Source: Gnetum montanum
Taxonomy: Eukaryota; Streptophyta; Gnetopsida; Gnetales; Gnetaceae
DNA: 40,206 nt
Direction: 5' to 3'
NCBI GenBank assembly: GCA_015680685.1
Contig: MNCI01034636.1
Span: 170,500 to 210,705, forward strand
The translations under genes were made by a program, and so were the position numbers. Position 1 is the stretch's first letter. The number at the start of each line of letters is the position of its first letter. The notes beneath the pieces were generated by a model, which made no database searches, was not told the DNA's origin, and saw only the letters and a list, made by a program, of their open reading frames with translations. Below are positions 1 through 10,049 of the stretch, piece after piece.

Positions 1-575
1 GTCTTATCAAAGTGCATCAAGAAAGGACTTTTTTTAGGATCATATGAGAGAATGGACATCAACTCAAAAGAACAAAGTAATCAAGAAAGAATGGAGAATC
101 AAAAGATAGGAATAGGAAAACTAGAAAACTCACTAACAAATTTGTGAGAGGAAGCCAAGCCTTGGACATTGAAGAAGTTCAGTTGAGAAGAGAATCCTCA
201 AAAGAGGAAATTCCTTCTCTAGCTATTTGAGTACCTTTAATTTTTGAAATAATAGTAGGTAAGTAGAGCTAAGGTTTTGTTTTTGTAAGCATCTATTAAG
301 ACTATAGTCCTTGGTAGCTTTTCCCATATCCCATCTTGTTGAGCCTCTCTTAGAAAGACATCTACCTAAAGACGCCTTTCCAATGATGTCTACACCAAAT
401 GAAAGACATCTACATGAAGATGTCTACTCATAAAAGGACATCTATCTAATTTTTCTTGTAGCAAGGAAAATACATCTAATATGTATAAAAGATGTCTATT
501 TGTGATTTTTAAACACGCACAAGACATCTTATTTCTATGAAAAATGTCTTCTTTTTTATTCAAAGCCCTCATTCA
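1..575 (+). repeat. Possible 5' LTR remnant of a non-autonomous LTR element
   Basis: No gene is visible. The part from about 340 to 575 is crowded with the half-palindrome AGACATCT/AGATGTCT, as is the 3' LTR at 2673-3148. The last 50 bases of the two stretches share the order AGACATCTTA, a gap, ATGTCTT, a T-rich run, then CC and ATT(G)CA, so 575 is a plausible LTR end. Bases 1-340 do not align convincingly by eye with the other LTR, and no clear primer binding site follows 575. The assignment is an inference from shared motifs and from the polypurine tract downstream. Confidence 0.35.
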
Positions 576-639
576 CTACCATTATTAAAGTTAAAATGCT
601 TATTCTTTTGTCATTTTTTTCTAAAACAACCCCACTAAG

Positions 640-1620
640 ATGACTAGGGCTCCACCATTAGTAGCAATTTTGTCATAGATGGCTCACAAGAAGATTAGGA
701 TGACTAGGGAACCACCAAAGAAGAAATCCAAGGGTAGTTCTAGCAATGCTCCATCTACTTACACACCTTAGTTTTGAAATTCAAGCATGTAGCACATGTT
801 TGAGGCAACTCAAGCCACAAGTATTATTATTGAGCACTCTCTTTCCTTTCTTGTACATATAAAAGCTACCTTAATGGATTATTTCAAGGTGTTGAACTTG
901 AAAAATTTTATTGTAATGAATTTTTTAGTTTTTGAAGTTTTGATTCATGAATTTTATTGTAATATTGTTATTACAAATGTTATTGTTTTAGCATTTACTT
1001 TCATGGTTAAGGGTCTTCTCATTAAAGTCTCTCCCTAAGTTGTGAAGGAAATCCTTGGGATTTCTAGTGCAAATGTCATCTAGGTAAACATTGATACCAT
1101 GCATGACATTTATACCAATGGTATAATGCTCATAGGATATGATGAATTTTATGATGTTTTGTTTGGAAAATATGTATCCTTTAACAGAGGTCATGTTAAG
1201 AGAAGCATGATGATTCTTAATACTTCCACCTTACCTCTTATCATGTTGTATAACATTATGGTAAAAGAGGGAAGTTATAGTTATCTACTGCCACCCAAGC
1301 TTTTGTGCTTTATTATCTTCTCATAGGTCTACCATTAGATATTGGGCATACACTCTACTAGGACATGCTAATTCTATTTACCAATGAAAGAATCCTTGGG
1401 CACCCTTACCTCATTAGCTTTTTGATACTTTGGAAGGGTGTGCTATAGATGCCTTTACTCAAAGACATGAGGAGCCTCAACAAATATGTTGAGAAGTAGA
1501 GTCTTTCAAATGTAGTTGAAGAAGGACCAAGCACTAGATCATAGAAGAAAAAGGAGGAGGCACTAGTATAGGGGAGTCCTTTGATGCTTTTACTGAAAGG
1601 CACTCTAGTAGAAAAACTTC
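640..1620 (+). pseudogene. Decayed ORF resembling plant transposon-associated proteins
   Basis: One plus-strand frame beginning with ATG at 640 stays recognisably coding to about 1600, broken by several TAG/TGA stops, mostly where Gln is expected. It starts with a basic stretch rich in Lys, Pro and Ser. A segment at about 925-1060 follows, with an EFY motif, then FMVKGLLIKVSP and KEILGIS. That order (EFYxN, a V-x-G-x-x-I strand, SP, then EILGI) is typical of the putative plant transposon protein domain carried as an extra ORF by many plant LTR elements. It lies between the suspected 5' LTR and the polypurine tract at 2659, so it is probably the only ORF of a non-autonomous element. The domain name is from memory of the family pattern and is not a database hit. 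Confidence 0.4.
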
Positions 1621-2658
1621 ATTTCAACTATCCCTCATCAAAAAATGAGCAAAGAAAAGCCTTTTTCTAGTAATATTTTATGATTTTTTTAAAAAGAAGA
1701 TCCTTATTGGTAAATGCTTCTAGAACTTTTATGACCTAACTTGAGAGATCTTTTAATTATATTCACTTTAAGTACCTATGATCCTTACTACAAATATGAA
1801 CTCATCTTTAAGGATATCAAGTACTCTCATTGGTCCTTATAATGGTGTTCCCATTTTCTTTTGATAAAATTTAAAGTATATCTATGTAGATAGACATTTC
1901 TTCTTTCTTTTAGAAAACTAATTATTTGGTTGTGCTTGCTCTTTTATATATTTAGGGTGTTAGAATGTGTTTCTTTATATAGTATCATTTTTTTACATGT
2001 TTTTTCCTTCTTGTATTAGGGAAGTATACCTTGTGTTAATATGCGATGTTAGCTCCATTAATAAGCACTTATATTTGGTACTATTAGATTATTCAATTTT
2101 GGGAATGTATGTGCATAATGTGATTACCTTTCTAATTATATGAATATATATGATTTTATATTCTTATGGAAAAATCATATTTTTAAAAAATCATTAACTT
2201 AAATATTCTTATATATTGTAATCTACATAGTTTCAATGTGGAGTTGCTATTTAATTAATTGGTCAAAAGGCTTCTTATTTTTTAGATAGGACAGTCATTG
2301 AAAATCCTAGATCTGTTATGAATCTTGGGGTAAATATATAAAGAGTTATTCTTGATATAAATGATTTTACTTTATTATTCCTATGGAATTTCTAAATGTT
2401 GAATCACTATTGCAAACACTTGAACAAGATTTCTTTGCTCAAGGTCTATTCATGAGGAGTAATGAGAATGGCTTTGCAATGACTCTCCATAAATACTTGT
2501 TCTTCAATGATCTATCTTCTTAGCAATTTTTTTTTTGTTGTGATTTCTTTATTTCCTTTTTGTTCATGTCCAAAAAGAGGAAGTAGTAGTTTTGTATGTT
2601 GTTCGTAGACATATGTTGTGCTTAGACTAACCCATTTTCTTAAGTTTTGGACATTACC
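1621..2658 (+). other. AT-rich 3' internal region without a gene
   Basis: No open frame of credible composition was found. This is AT-rich sequence between the decayed ORF and the polypurine tract, and most likely the 3' untranslated part of the same non-autonomous element. Confidence 0.4.
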
Positions 2659-2672
2659 AAAAAGGGGGAGAT
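2659..2672 (+). other. Polypurine tract before a 3' LTR
   Basis: The bases read AAAAAGGGGGAGAT and are followed at once by TGTTGACC. A G-rich purine run ending just before a TG is the standard plus-strand priming site of LTR retrotransposons. It fixes the orientation (plus) and the LTR start at 2673. Confidence 0.75.
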
Positions 2673-3148
2673 TGTTGACCTTTTGATATGTCAAAACCTT
2701 AAGAAAATGGATAAAAAAAAATTTTGTGTAGTTGTCGTGTTTGTAGGGTAAGAACTTGATTTGGACAAAAGGAGAGCTTAAGGACAACTACAAGAAAGCA
2801 TGTGAAAATTAAAGAGCAAGGACAATGAACGTAGATTTCAAAGTGTAAAGAAAATTGAACAAAGACATCTTTAAGAAATAGTAGACGTCTTAGTCAAGTT
2901 GAAGGTTTCTTAGAAGAAGACATCTTTGAAAAATAACAAATGTCTTGGCCAAGTTGAAAATTTCTTAGAAGAAGAAGTCTTTGAAAAATAGTAGAAGACT
3001 TTCTAGTGAGAAAGATGCCTTCATGAAGATGTCTCCACAAAGACATCATTCCTATGGAAAATACATCTTTCCAAAATGAAGGTTTGATGGAGAAAGACAT
3101 CTTAACCTCAAAGAAGATGTCTTTAATAACTGTTAAATAGCCATTGCA
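2673..3148 (+). repeat. 3' LTR of non-autonomous element, about 476 bp
   Basis: It begins TGTTGACC straight after a polypurine tract and ends at CCATTGCA (3148), where reverse-strand gag sequence of element A takes over. The second half (2868-3125) is full of AGACATCT and its complement. The outer boundary is inferred from the TG...CA rule and from where the gag reading stops. No target duplication could be checked because the 5' end of the element is at or beyond the window edge. Confidence 0.55.
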
Positions 3149-4800
3149 TGAATTTTGAGATGATTTTAAAAACATATTAGCCATGGTTTGGTTCGTTCTT
3201 GGCCCCTGGTTGGTCATTTTACTCTCCTTTGCCATAGTTGCCACCACTACATTGTTTTACCTTCCCCTCTCCTTGTCCTTTCATGAATTTTTATTTTTAT
3301 ATGATACATAGGCTAGGTCATGGTTGGCTTCTATGGAATCCTCTATGTTTTTAGTTTGGGAGAAATCCTGACTAAGTGACCATGGTTCTAAGTAGTAAAA
3401 TATTGACTTGATAAAATTTTTAACCACCCCCTTGAATATAGCTAAAAACTATGTATCACCTATTGGTTTCAAAATCTCATTAAGCAATGCATTCCATCAT
3501 TGTATGAACTCTTGCACTAGCTTAAGGGATCCTTGCTTAACCTTCATTAGTTGGGCAAGGGTTGTGTCAAGTTTTAAGTTATACTTGAAATGATCAATGA
3601 ACTATGAAATCAAGTCTTCCAGTGAGGATATGGATCCTCTTGGTAAGGCATAATACCAATCTAGGGCTTTTCCCATATGAGACATAGGGAAAATTCTACA
3701 TTATTGTGTGTGGCCAAGCTTGTAATAGCAAGCACTTGGAGCAAAAGGTTATAAGGTGTGAGTTTGGATCACCCTTGTCATTGTACTTGATAAATTATGG
3801 TATGGAGACACTTGGGGGAAGATTTAGTTGTGGGACAACAAGACTGATGGGATCATCTTGGTAAAAATCCATTATTTTGATAGTCTAAGATGTGAAAGCC
3901 TTGAGCCTCTGTAACTCTTCTATTAAATCCTAGATCATTTGGAAGGCTTGATCTAATCCTTGAGGTGTCCTCATGGGTTGTGGAATTTGTATGAAAGGTT
4001 GGGATATGAGTTGGGAGCCTATGGCCTTGCAATGGATTTTGGCACTAAGGGGAGAGGTTGAGTCATCATGGTTAGGAGATGACTGGATAGCAAAAAAGAA
4101 ATTTTTGTCGGTATCTGGGGCACAAAGGGAAAAAAAGAAGTATGTGATCCTTGGGATACAAAGGAAACAAAATGGGTATGTGACCATTGGATTACTTGAG
4201 GTCCCACTATGGGCCCCATCTAGGTGAAAAAAGGATTAGTGGTAGTCACAACCATTGACCATGGCTGTAAAGACCGTGGTTGTATGACAAAAGGCATGGA
4301 AAAGGGGATGGTTGTTGCTTGCAGCATCAATTGTGTTTGGTGTGCTTCTATAATGGGCATTTTTCCAAACATGGTTGGATAAGGGAGAAGTGAGGATTGA
4401 GGGATCTATCCTATGGAAGAGGTGAGGAGGTTTGAGGTAGGTATTGTAACTTTGGAGATCAGCTATTAGAAGATCTCCCCCCCTCTCCCCCTCTCCCCAT
4501 GAGATTCTCATGTTCAGACTCAGCTTGGAACTCATCCTCTTCTTATTCTTGCTCATCCAAGCTAGCCTTCCTATCCTCTTCATCCATCTCAATTAACTGA
4601 GAAAGGATGCATGCATAGGTTTCATTCAATGATATTTTATCATATGGGTAAGGTATTATTCCTTCCCATCGCGATGGATGAGTTCATACTCCCTTTTGAC
4701 CTCTAGCTCCATCCTTGGGATATGCATGCCAACCTAAATTTTGGTACAAATCAAGTGATAATGGTCTTCATTTATTACTAAGAATTCTAGGCTTCACCTC
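3149..4800 (-). pseudogene. gag: Gag remnant of Tat-like element A
   Basis: The minus strand from about 4800 down to 3149 reads as a badly broken Ty3/gypsy Gag. Near 4760-4600 is the N-terminal part, which aligns with the Gag start of element B (minus strand near 30600). Then comes a segment containing HYRSTPNTI, shared with gag of H near 10130, and GLDQAFQM near 3950. Around 3760-3600 is the capsid-like stretch with GDPNSHLITF. It ends in TMAKES followed by an Asn/Gln-rich tail at about 3240-3149. All blocks have counterparts in the same order in H and B. There are many stops and frameshifts. The gene is cut at 3149 by the LTR of the inserted plus-strand element, so its zinc knuckle and protease are missing here. 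Confidence 0.7.
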
Positions 4801-5649
4801 CTAAGTCTTAATGATTATCTACATTTAGCTACAATGAGGTCCTTGGGATCATAGACTCTTATAGCTTGTTGGTTACATGTGGTATTAGTGATGTTAAAAG
4901 GAAAAATGGTCATTTGGCTAAATGACATGTTGATAATGCTAAAGTTGGCCTAGCACAAGGTTTAATTAACCAATGAAATAAAAATTCAAGTAAATGGAAT
5001 TTTTAAGATGCAAAAGGAGGTATGGCTATCAAAATGTTGTACACTACAACTATAAAATACAATGCAGGTTGCAATAAGAGAAGTGCATCCTTTACTTAGT
5101 AAAATGCAATGAGTTGATGTTAAAATCCTTACCACATTGGGCTTGCCAATAGTATCCACACTAGAGGTGGAAAGGGGGGAAGAAGGGGGGTAAGATGGAC
5201 AATATTACACCCTCTCACACAACATAGGGTGTGTCTCCCCTTAGCAAGTTTTATGGCTATTATCCAAATTTTACATGAAAATTTTTGTTTTTGCAAATGT
5301 TTTGCAAGGTTTTGGTAGGATGCCAACATTAGCCTTGCTAGAAAATTTTCATAGCAAAGAGAGGGAATAAGGTTTTAGGTGGTAGAATCCCAACATTGGT
5401 CTTGCTATGAAATTTTCATATAGGGGTATAAGAATTGCATAGAACACCAATGCTAGTCTTAAAACTGTTGGCACATTTTTACCATTTCATGGAACAGGTG
5501 GACTTATTTGCAAATGGTGAGGTATAGAATCCTAATGAACTGAAACTGTTCAAGGAGGATTATGTTCTTTCTTGTAAAGAATTCTGCAACAGTTAATTAA
5601 CCATGAAGTTGGAATAGAAATGAAAATGCTGCTGAATTGAATGTTTTGA
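4801..5649 (-). other. Probable leader of element A, with a 63-bp tandem duplication
   Basis: No gene is supported. Lying upstream of the A gag on its sense strand, this is probably 5' leader. Two imperfect copies of a unit of about 63 bp start at 5306 and 5369. Each begins AAGGTTTT and contains CCAACATT and TTGCTA followed by AAATTTTCATA. A short G-rich run is seen at 5168-5190. Confidence 0.4.
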
Positions 5650-5688
5650 AAATCAAGGGATAATGACATTGCAATTGGGAATGTTGGC

Positions 5689-5862
5689 ATGAGGGTTTAT
5701 CTAGAGTCAAAAGAAAATGGTGTATCAATTGTAGATATCTCTCTAGCTTATGATAGAGTAGCTCTAGTTACTTTTTCTGTAATAAAGTGCAGAGAAGATG
5801 AATATGGAATCGGCCTTGATATAACTGGGATTACATTCGAGGTGCCACAAATTAAAATGTGA
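5689..5862 (+). CDS. Short open frame of unknown function, possible captured exon
   Basis: A 57-codon frame starts at ATG 5689 and ends at TGA 5860; the frame is open from 5650. The composition is protein-like, with alternating hydrophobic residues, a charged loop REDEYG and the phrase GITFEVP. It is less decayed than the surrounding transposon sequence. I do not recognise the family. It could be an exon fragment carried by the inserted segment, or chance. Confidence 0.22.
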   Translation: MRVYLESKENGVSIVDISLAYDRVALVTFSVIKCREDEYGIGLDITGITFEVPQIKM

Positions 5863-6056
5863 GAGTACAACTCCACTTATGCATTCGGTTGTATACGCAT
5901 ACATATATTTATATATCAACCCATGCATCAAATCCATGGTTATTATCTTTACTACTATGATATAAATAACAATAAAATATAATATTGATTTAAAAAGGGA
6001 ATTTATGCAACAATTGTTCAAAGTCCTATGAGAATTGAACACTTGTCAATTGAAAT

Positions 6057-6072
6057 GGTGGTTATAACCACC
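6057..6072. repeat. Perfect 16-bp palindrome GGTGGTTATAACCACC
   Basis: The sequence equals its own reverse complement. A weaker version, GTGGTTGAAACCAC, lies on the far side of the 21-bp array near 6962. The array is therefore flanked by two copies of the same palindromic element, as if it grew inside a duplicated regulatory block. Confidence 0.8.
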
Positions 6073-6172
6073 ACAAAGGCCACTTGTCAACTACAACCTC
6101 TTTATCTCCACAATGGCCACTTGTCAACTAAATGGGACACGTGTCAACTGCAACTTGTTTCTCTCCATGGTG

Positions 6173-6928
6173 AACACTTGGCAACTAAATGAAGACACTT
6201 GGCAAATGAATGAAGACACTTGGCAACTGCATGAAGACACTTGGCAACTACATGAAGACACTTGGCAACTGCATGAAGACACTTGGCAACTGCATGAAGA
6301 CACTTGGCAACTGCATGAAGACACTTGGCAACTGCATGAAGACACTTGGCAACTGCATGAAGACACTTGGCAACTGCATGAAGACACTTGGCAACTGCAT
6401 GAAGACACTTGGCAACTGCATGAAGACACTTGGCAACTGCATGAAGACACTTGGCAACTGCATGAAGACACTTGGCAACTGCATGAAGACACTTGGCAAC
6501 TGCATGAAGACACTTGGCAACTGCATGAAGACACTTGGCAACTGCATGAAGACACTTGGCAACTGCATGAAGACACTTGGCAACTGCATGAAGACACTTG
6601 GCAACTGCATGAAGACACTTGGCAACTGCATGAAGACACTTGGCAACTGCATGAAGACACTTGGCAACTGCATGAAGACACTTGGCAACTGCATGAAGAC
6701 ACTTGGCAACTGCATGAAGACACTTGGCAACTGCATGAAGACACTTGGCAACTGCATGAAGACACTTGGCAACTGCATGAAGACACTTGGCAACTGCATG
6801 AAGACACTTGGCAACTGCATGAAGACACTTGGCAACTGCATGAAGACACTTGGCAACTGCATGAAGACACTTGGCAACTGCATGAAGACACTTGGCAACT
6901 GCATGAAGACACTTGGCAACTACATGGG
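6173..6928 (+). repeat. 21-bp minisatellite, 36 head-to-tail copies
   Basis: The unit is CACTTGGCAACTGCATGAAGA in any phase. Thirty-six copies fill 756 bp without spacers. The copies at the left edge vary most; nearly all the rest are identical. Because 21 is a multiple of three, all forward frames stay open and translate as a seven-residue repeat (DTWQLHE in one frame). Several long open frames on both strands are therefore artefacts of the repeat. The array is bracketed by TGGGACACGTGTCA at 6133-6146 and 6925-6938. Degenerate related units (CCACTTGTCAACTA) occur just upstream at 6080-6130, which suggests the array was amplified locally from them. Confidence 0.97.
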
Positions 6929-6994
6929 ACACGTGTCAGATGCAGCATTTTTATCTCTTTTGTGGTTGAAACCACCCAAAGTTGTTGTAACTTA

Positions 6995-7066
6995 CCTAAC
7001 TTGTTGGGCAAGTAACCTCCTAACTTGTTGGCCAAGTAATCTCCTAATTGGTTGGCCAAGTTACTT
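6995..7066 (+). repeat. 24-bp tandem repeat, three copies
   Basis: Three adjoining copies of a unit beginning CCTAACTTGTTGG start at 6995, 7019 and 7043. The second and third contain TTGGCCAAGT. They lie between the 21-bp array and the TATA box, within the presumed promoter. Confidence 0.85.
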
Positions 7067-7136
7067 GGGAGAGAAGTTAGGTGAGATATTTTTAAGATAT
7101 TTTTGAAATTGTAACTTCCCTACCTACCTTGGAATC

Positions 7137-7148
7137 CTATAAATAGGC
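7137..7148 (+). promoter_or_regulatory. TATA box CCTATAAATAGG
   Basis: This is a consensus plant TATA box (TATAAATA) with C-rich flanks, followed within 30-40 bp by a CA-rich start region (CATCACATCAAGG). It would drive plus-strand transcription. The repeat arrays and the two G-box cores (CACGTG) lie upstream, as enhancer sequences would. Confidence 0.65.
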
Positions 7149-8150
7149 TTCAAGGGTCAAGAAGGATCATCACATCAAGGAGCATCATCATCACACTTGG
7201 AAGATTTGTAAAGAAGATTGTTTGCAAGATGGCTTGCTAGAATAAAGATTTCAGCCTCTTTGTCATGGTCCTGTGAGTTATGCATTTCATTTTTGTTTTG
7301 TTTTAATTGCTTAGCTAGTGGTTTAGGTAGTATCATTCTTGGCAAGTAATTTTGGGATTTTTAGATTGCTCTTATTGTTCTTGTTGCCCAATAGGAATTT
7401 CTGTTAAAATTTTGCCATAGAAGCGCTTGTGTTCAAAAAGCCTTGAGAGCATTTTAGTAGTAAATTTCGTTATTGTGCAACGTTTGGGAACTGCTATTGG
7501 ATTGTTGGAAGAGAGCCTCTGTTTGTAGTCACGCCGTGGAACAATTTGGTAGTCGAGAGGGTTCAGAAAATCTTTGGTATTTTGATGGGACCAGAATAGC
7601 TTCTTTTTATCTTTAGAGTGATTTTCCGTGTTATTTCAATCAGAAATTGTCAAGTCTTTTAAAGGTTCTGTTTAAATGCAATCGTTGACATCTACTGTCT
7701 AGCCAAAATGGAGTCTCGTACATGGTAGTTTACGCAGCAATTTTTGGTAGTACAGTAGGATTGTCTTGAAGATATTGCTTGTTTGAGTCTTGGAAGTTTG
7801 AACAATTCATAGATATTGAATTTGGAATAGCTTTATTGCGAAGTGTTTACTCGTGTCATTTTACCTTGTTTAAATATTTGAGGTCCACACAAATCTGCTT
7901 TCTTTTCTTTCTGTCTATTTCCTTTGAATCTTGCTCTATTTCTAGTTTTCTTGTGGAACTATATATCTCTCTCTGGGGAAAATTAGGAGTAGATTTGCGG
8001 AGTTGTGCTCAAATGTTTATGCAAAATTTTACTTGTTACAAGCAGGTATTATAGGGACCGCATAGACTAGGTAGTTTGAACAAAATAGGAAACTCTCAAT
8101 AACTCACAGTACTTGATAAAGTTGGCTGAATCTCTTAAAGTAAGTCATTT
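7149..8150 (+). other. Presumed transcribed leader, no gene
   Basis: I see no credible coding frame. One 91-codon frame at 7779-8054 lacks family resemblance and is rich in Phe, Ser and Leu, as chance frames in T-rich DNA usually are. The stretch is T-rich on the plus strand, as plant leaders and introns often are. Confidence 0.35.
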
Positions 8151-8179
8151 GTATTTCACACACACGCAATCGTTACATT

Positions 8180-8509
8180 GCACACAACCGCACGCCGCAA
8201 CAGCACACACACATACTCACATTAACTACTGAGTTATTTGGAGGTATCTGGGCCTTGGTGTTGCCAGAGACCAGCAGGCACCTAAATCCTGTTCGAGGAC
8301 ACTCGTTGGCGGTCGCATCCCAAACGGTCGCCAACAAAAACATCCAACAATTGTTGTCACATTTTTTTAGAAAACCCAAATCACCTACATTCTCCATGCT
8401 AGGTTTTGGTGGTAGGGAGATGGATGGTAGTGTTGATACTTCTTGCAAAAAAGAAATTTGCAAAAGTTCAAAGATGTTTTATGTAATTTCAAAGGTTTTT
8501 AGTTCTTGA
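8180..8509 (+). CDS. Coding-like fragment, unknown product
   Basis: The plus frame is open from about 8180 to TGA at 8507. It includes PVRGHSLAVASQ, QQLLSHFFRKP and a polar, Lys-rich end. The stretch holds an unusual number of CpG dinucleotides for this window, so it is younger or less methylated. There is no ATG at a sensible place, so it may be an internal exon or the start of an element's gag. I do not recognise it. Confidence 0.25.
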   Translation, partial: AHNRTPQQHTHILTLTTELFGGIWALVLPETSRHLNPVRGHSLAVASQTVANKNIQQLLSHFFRKPKSPTFSMLGFGGREMDGSVDTSCKKEICKSSKMFYVISKVFSS

Positions 8510-8560
8510 AAATAGTGTTGTTATAGTGGCTAATAGGATTGGATGCAAAACTTTGGTGGA

Positions 8561-8579
8561 GGCCCTCCTTGTAGCACCA
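8561..8579 (-). other. Primer binding site of element A
   Basis: On the minus strand this reads TGGTGCTACAAGGAGGGCC, starting with the TGG that pairs with a tRNA CCA end. It matches the primer site of element B (31388-31412) at all but a few bases and, as there, lies 5-6 bases from the LTR edge. It shows that the 5' LTR of A lies to the right and its interior to the left. Confidence 0.6.
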
Positions 8580-9284
8580 AAAAACTATAGCGACTAGAAA
8601 ATTTAATAGTTGGAAAACCAGAGATCCTAGCCAAAATAGCTTTATCTCTAGATCCCAAGGGCCTTGGAAAATAGGATATGAGTTGTCCTAGACAGTCTTG
8701 TCAATTAGCTAGCAACATACAAAAAGTAAACAGGGGTAATAAAATAAAAATGCAATACAAATCTAAAAAAAATAAAGGCATAGATTGAAAAATAAATCTA
8801 TTCTAACTTGCACAAAAAACAAAACTATAAACTTTATTATGATAAAAATAAAGAGAGTTTAGGATGTGTACAAATGGTACTTGAGGAAGAAAAGGGTTCA
8901 CTCCACTAGGGGTTTGAAGAGTATTCAAGCTAGTATCCTTGAATGCCATAATCAAATCCATGGTCTAGATGCTCCACAACTCCCAAAATTATAAAGCCTT
9001 GTTGTACTTCTTATCGAATTTGTAGCATTGCTAGTGTAGGCAGGTAAGATGTGTGAGGGTTTTGAGCCACACTAGAAGTGTTGATGCCTAGGTTGCTCGG
9101 TGTTGCTACAAAACATCATATAATCTTGGGGGTTAAACAATGATCATAATGACTATGGGTTCCTCATTGAGATTTCTCTAAAATTCATGTATTTGCAATG
9201 ATTTTTTAAATCTCTTAAATGCTAAAAATATTTAAAAGATGAAATGTTACAAAATTTGGAAACCTTTTCATGGTGTTGTAGATT

Positions 9285-9296
9285 GGTTTATATAGG
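9285..9296 (-). promoter_or_regulatory. TATA box of the element A LTR
   Basis: The minus strand reads CCTATATAAACC. It sits mid-LTR, as the TATA boxes do in the LTRs of B, with the two duplicated 60-bp blocks upstream. Confidence 0.45.
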
Positions 9297-9487
9297 TTTC
9301 ATGGCCATAAAGTTTGCTACAAATTTCTTTCCTAATTGCTGATAGATTGATGTTATTTGTAGGTGTGACAAGTGTCTAAATCCAATATGTTTTTCATCTA
9401 TGGTAATTTTTGATACCCCCAAGGTACCAAAACCATTATGGTTACTAAAAATAGTAAATGGGAATTTTATCCACACTACTTCCACCC

Positions 9488-9607
9488 ATGTTGGCCTTCT
9501 AGGAGCAATGTTGGGCTTGCAAGAATCATGCTGGGGGTATGACATCCATGATAGCCTTCCAGGAGCAATATTGGGCATGTAGGAATCATGTTGGGGGTAT
9601 GACATGC
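9488..9607 (-). repeat. 60-bp tandem duplication (first) in the A LTR
   Basis: Two adjoining copies share AGGAGCAAT, TTGGGC, GAATCATG and GGGGGTATGACAT at exactly 60-bp spacing. They contain the ATGYTGG/ATGCTAG type of word that also recurs at 33900-35900. Confidence 0.9.
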
Positions 9608-9767
9608 ACGCTAAGGTATGATGCCCATGCTAGAGCTACAGGAGCCATGCTGAGGCTTTAGGGATTAAACCCCCCAATGCTAAAAATAAGTAATGTTACA
9701 TTCCCCAATGTTGGGCACAGGTGATTCTAGTATAGCAAATGTTATATTCCTTCTCCCTCCAACCCCA

Positions 9768-9887
9768 CACAAAACCCACAAAAATGCCAATTTTGGTTGT
9801 CCAAAAGGCATTTTTGATCTCCCCCTCCACAAAACCCACAAAAATGCCAATTTTGATTTTCCAAAAGGCATTTTTGATCTCCTCCAA
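9768..9887 (-). repeat. 60-bp tandem duplication (second) in the A LTR
   Basis: Two nearly identical copies starting CACAAAACCCAC at 9768 and 9828 share ATGCCAATTTTG and AAAAGGCATTTTTGATCTCC. They are unrelated in sequence to the duplication at 9488 although the period is also 60 bp. Confidence 0.93.
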
Positions 9888-10049
9888 GCCCAAATATGCA
9901 CATAATATAACTTTTTTCACTTGGGAGTTAAGGCTATGACAAGTTATGAGGTTTTTATTTAGCCCCAAAAGTTAAAGTATGTGAAATTGCATCTAGTGGA
10001 TTACAATATTTACATTTTACAATAAGATTTTAGCCTTGGGTTTCATGAG

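Larger units (their letters stand above)
5990..8150 (+). mobile_element. LTR-like promoter segment inserted in element A leader
   Basis: This plus-oriented segment has the plan of a retrotransposon LTR followed by leader: an upstream region full of repeats, a textbook TATA box at 7137-7148, and an AT-rich transcribed-looking stretch to about 8150. Its base composition and its intact repeats differ from the decayed gag sequence on either side, so it is probably a younger insertion. I found no matching second LTR, primer site or polypurine tract, so the class of element and its exact ends are open. Confidence 0.4.
8586..10021 (-). repeat. 5' LTR of element A, about 1.4 kb
   Basis: The inner edge is set by the primer site. 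The outer edge is placed at TTTTACA (10021), where the minus strand would start TGTAAAA as in the LTR of B. The resulting length (1436 bp) fits the LTRs of B (1424 and 1471 bp). A minus-strand TATA box, CCTATATAAACC, lies at 9285-9296. Two separate 60-bp tandem duplications lie upstream of it on the minus strand, at 9488-9607 and 9768-9887. The outer boundary is the weakest part of this call. Confidence 0.45.

Noticed and set aside
6173-6928. CRISPR array
   Set aside because: Units are directly adjacent with no unique spacers, and the context is a plant retroelement.
6113-7106. Several 220-310 codon open frames on both strands over the 21-bp array
   Set aside because: The repeat length is a multiple of three and lacks stops in most frames, so all frames stay open together. 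The peptide is a pure repeat with no start context or domain.
7779-8054. 91-codon plus-strand frame
   Set aside because: Phe/Ser/Leu-rich translation of T-rich DNA with no motif; probably leader sequence.
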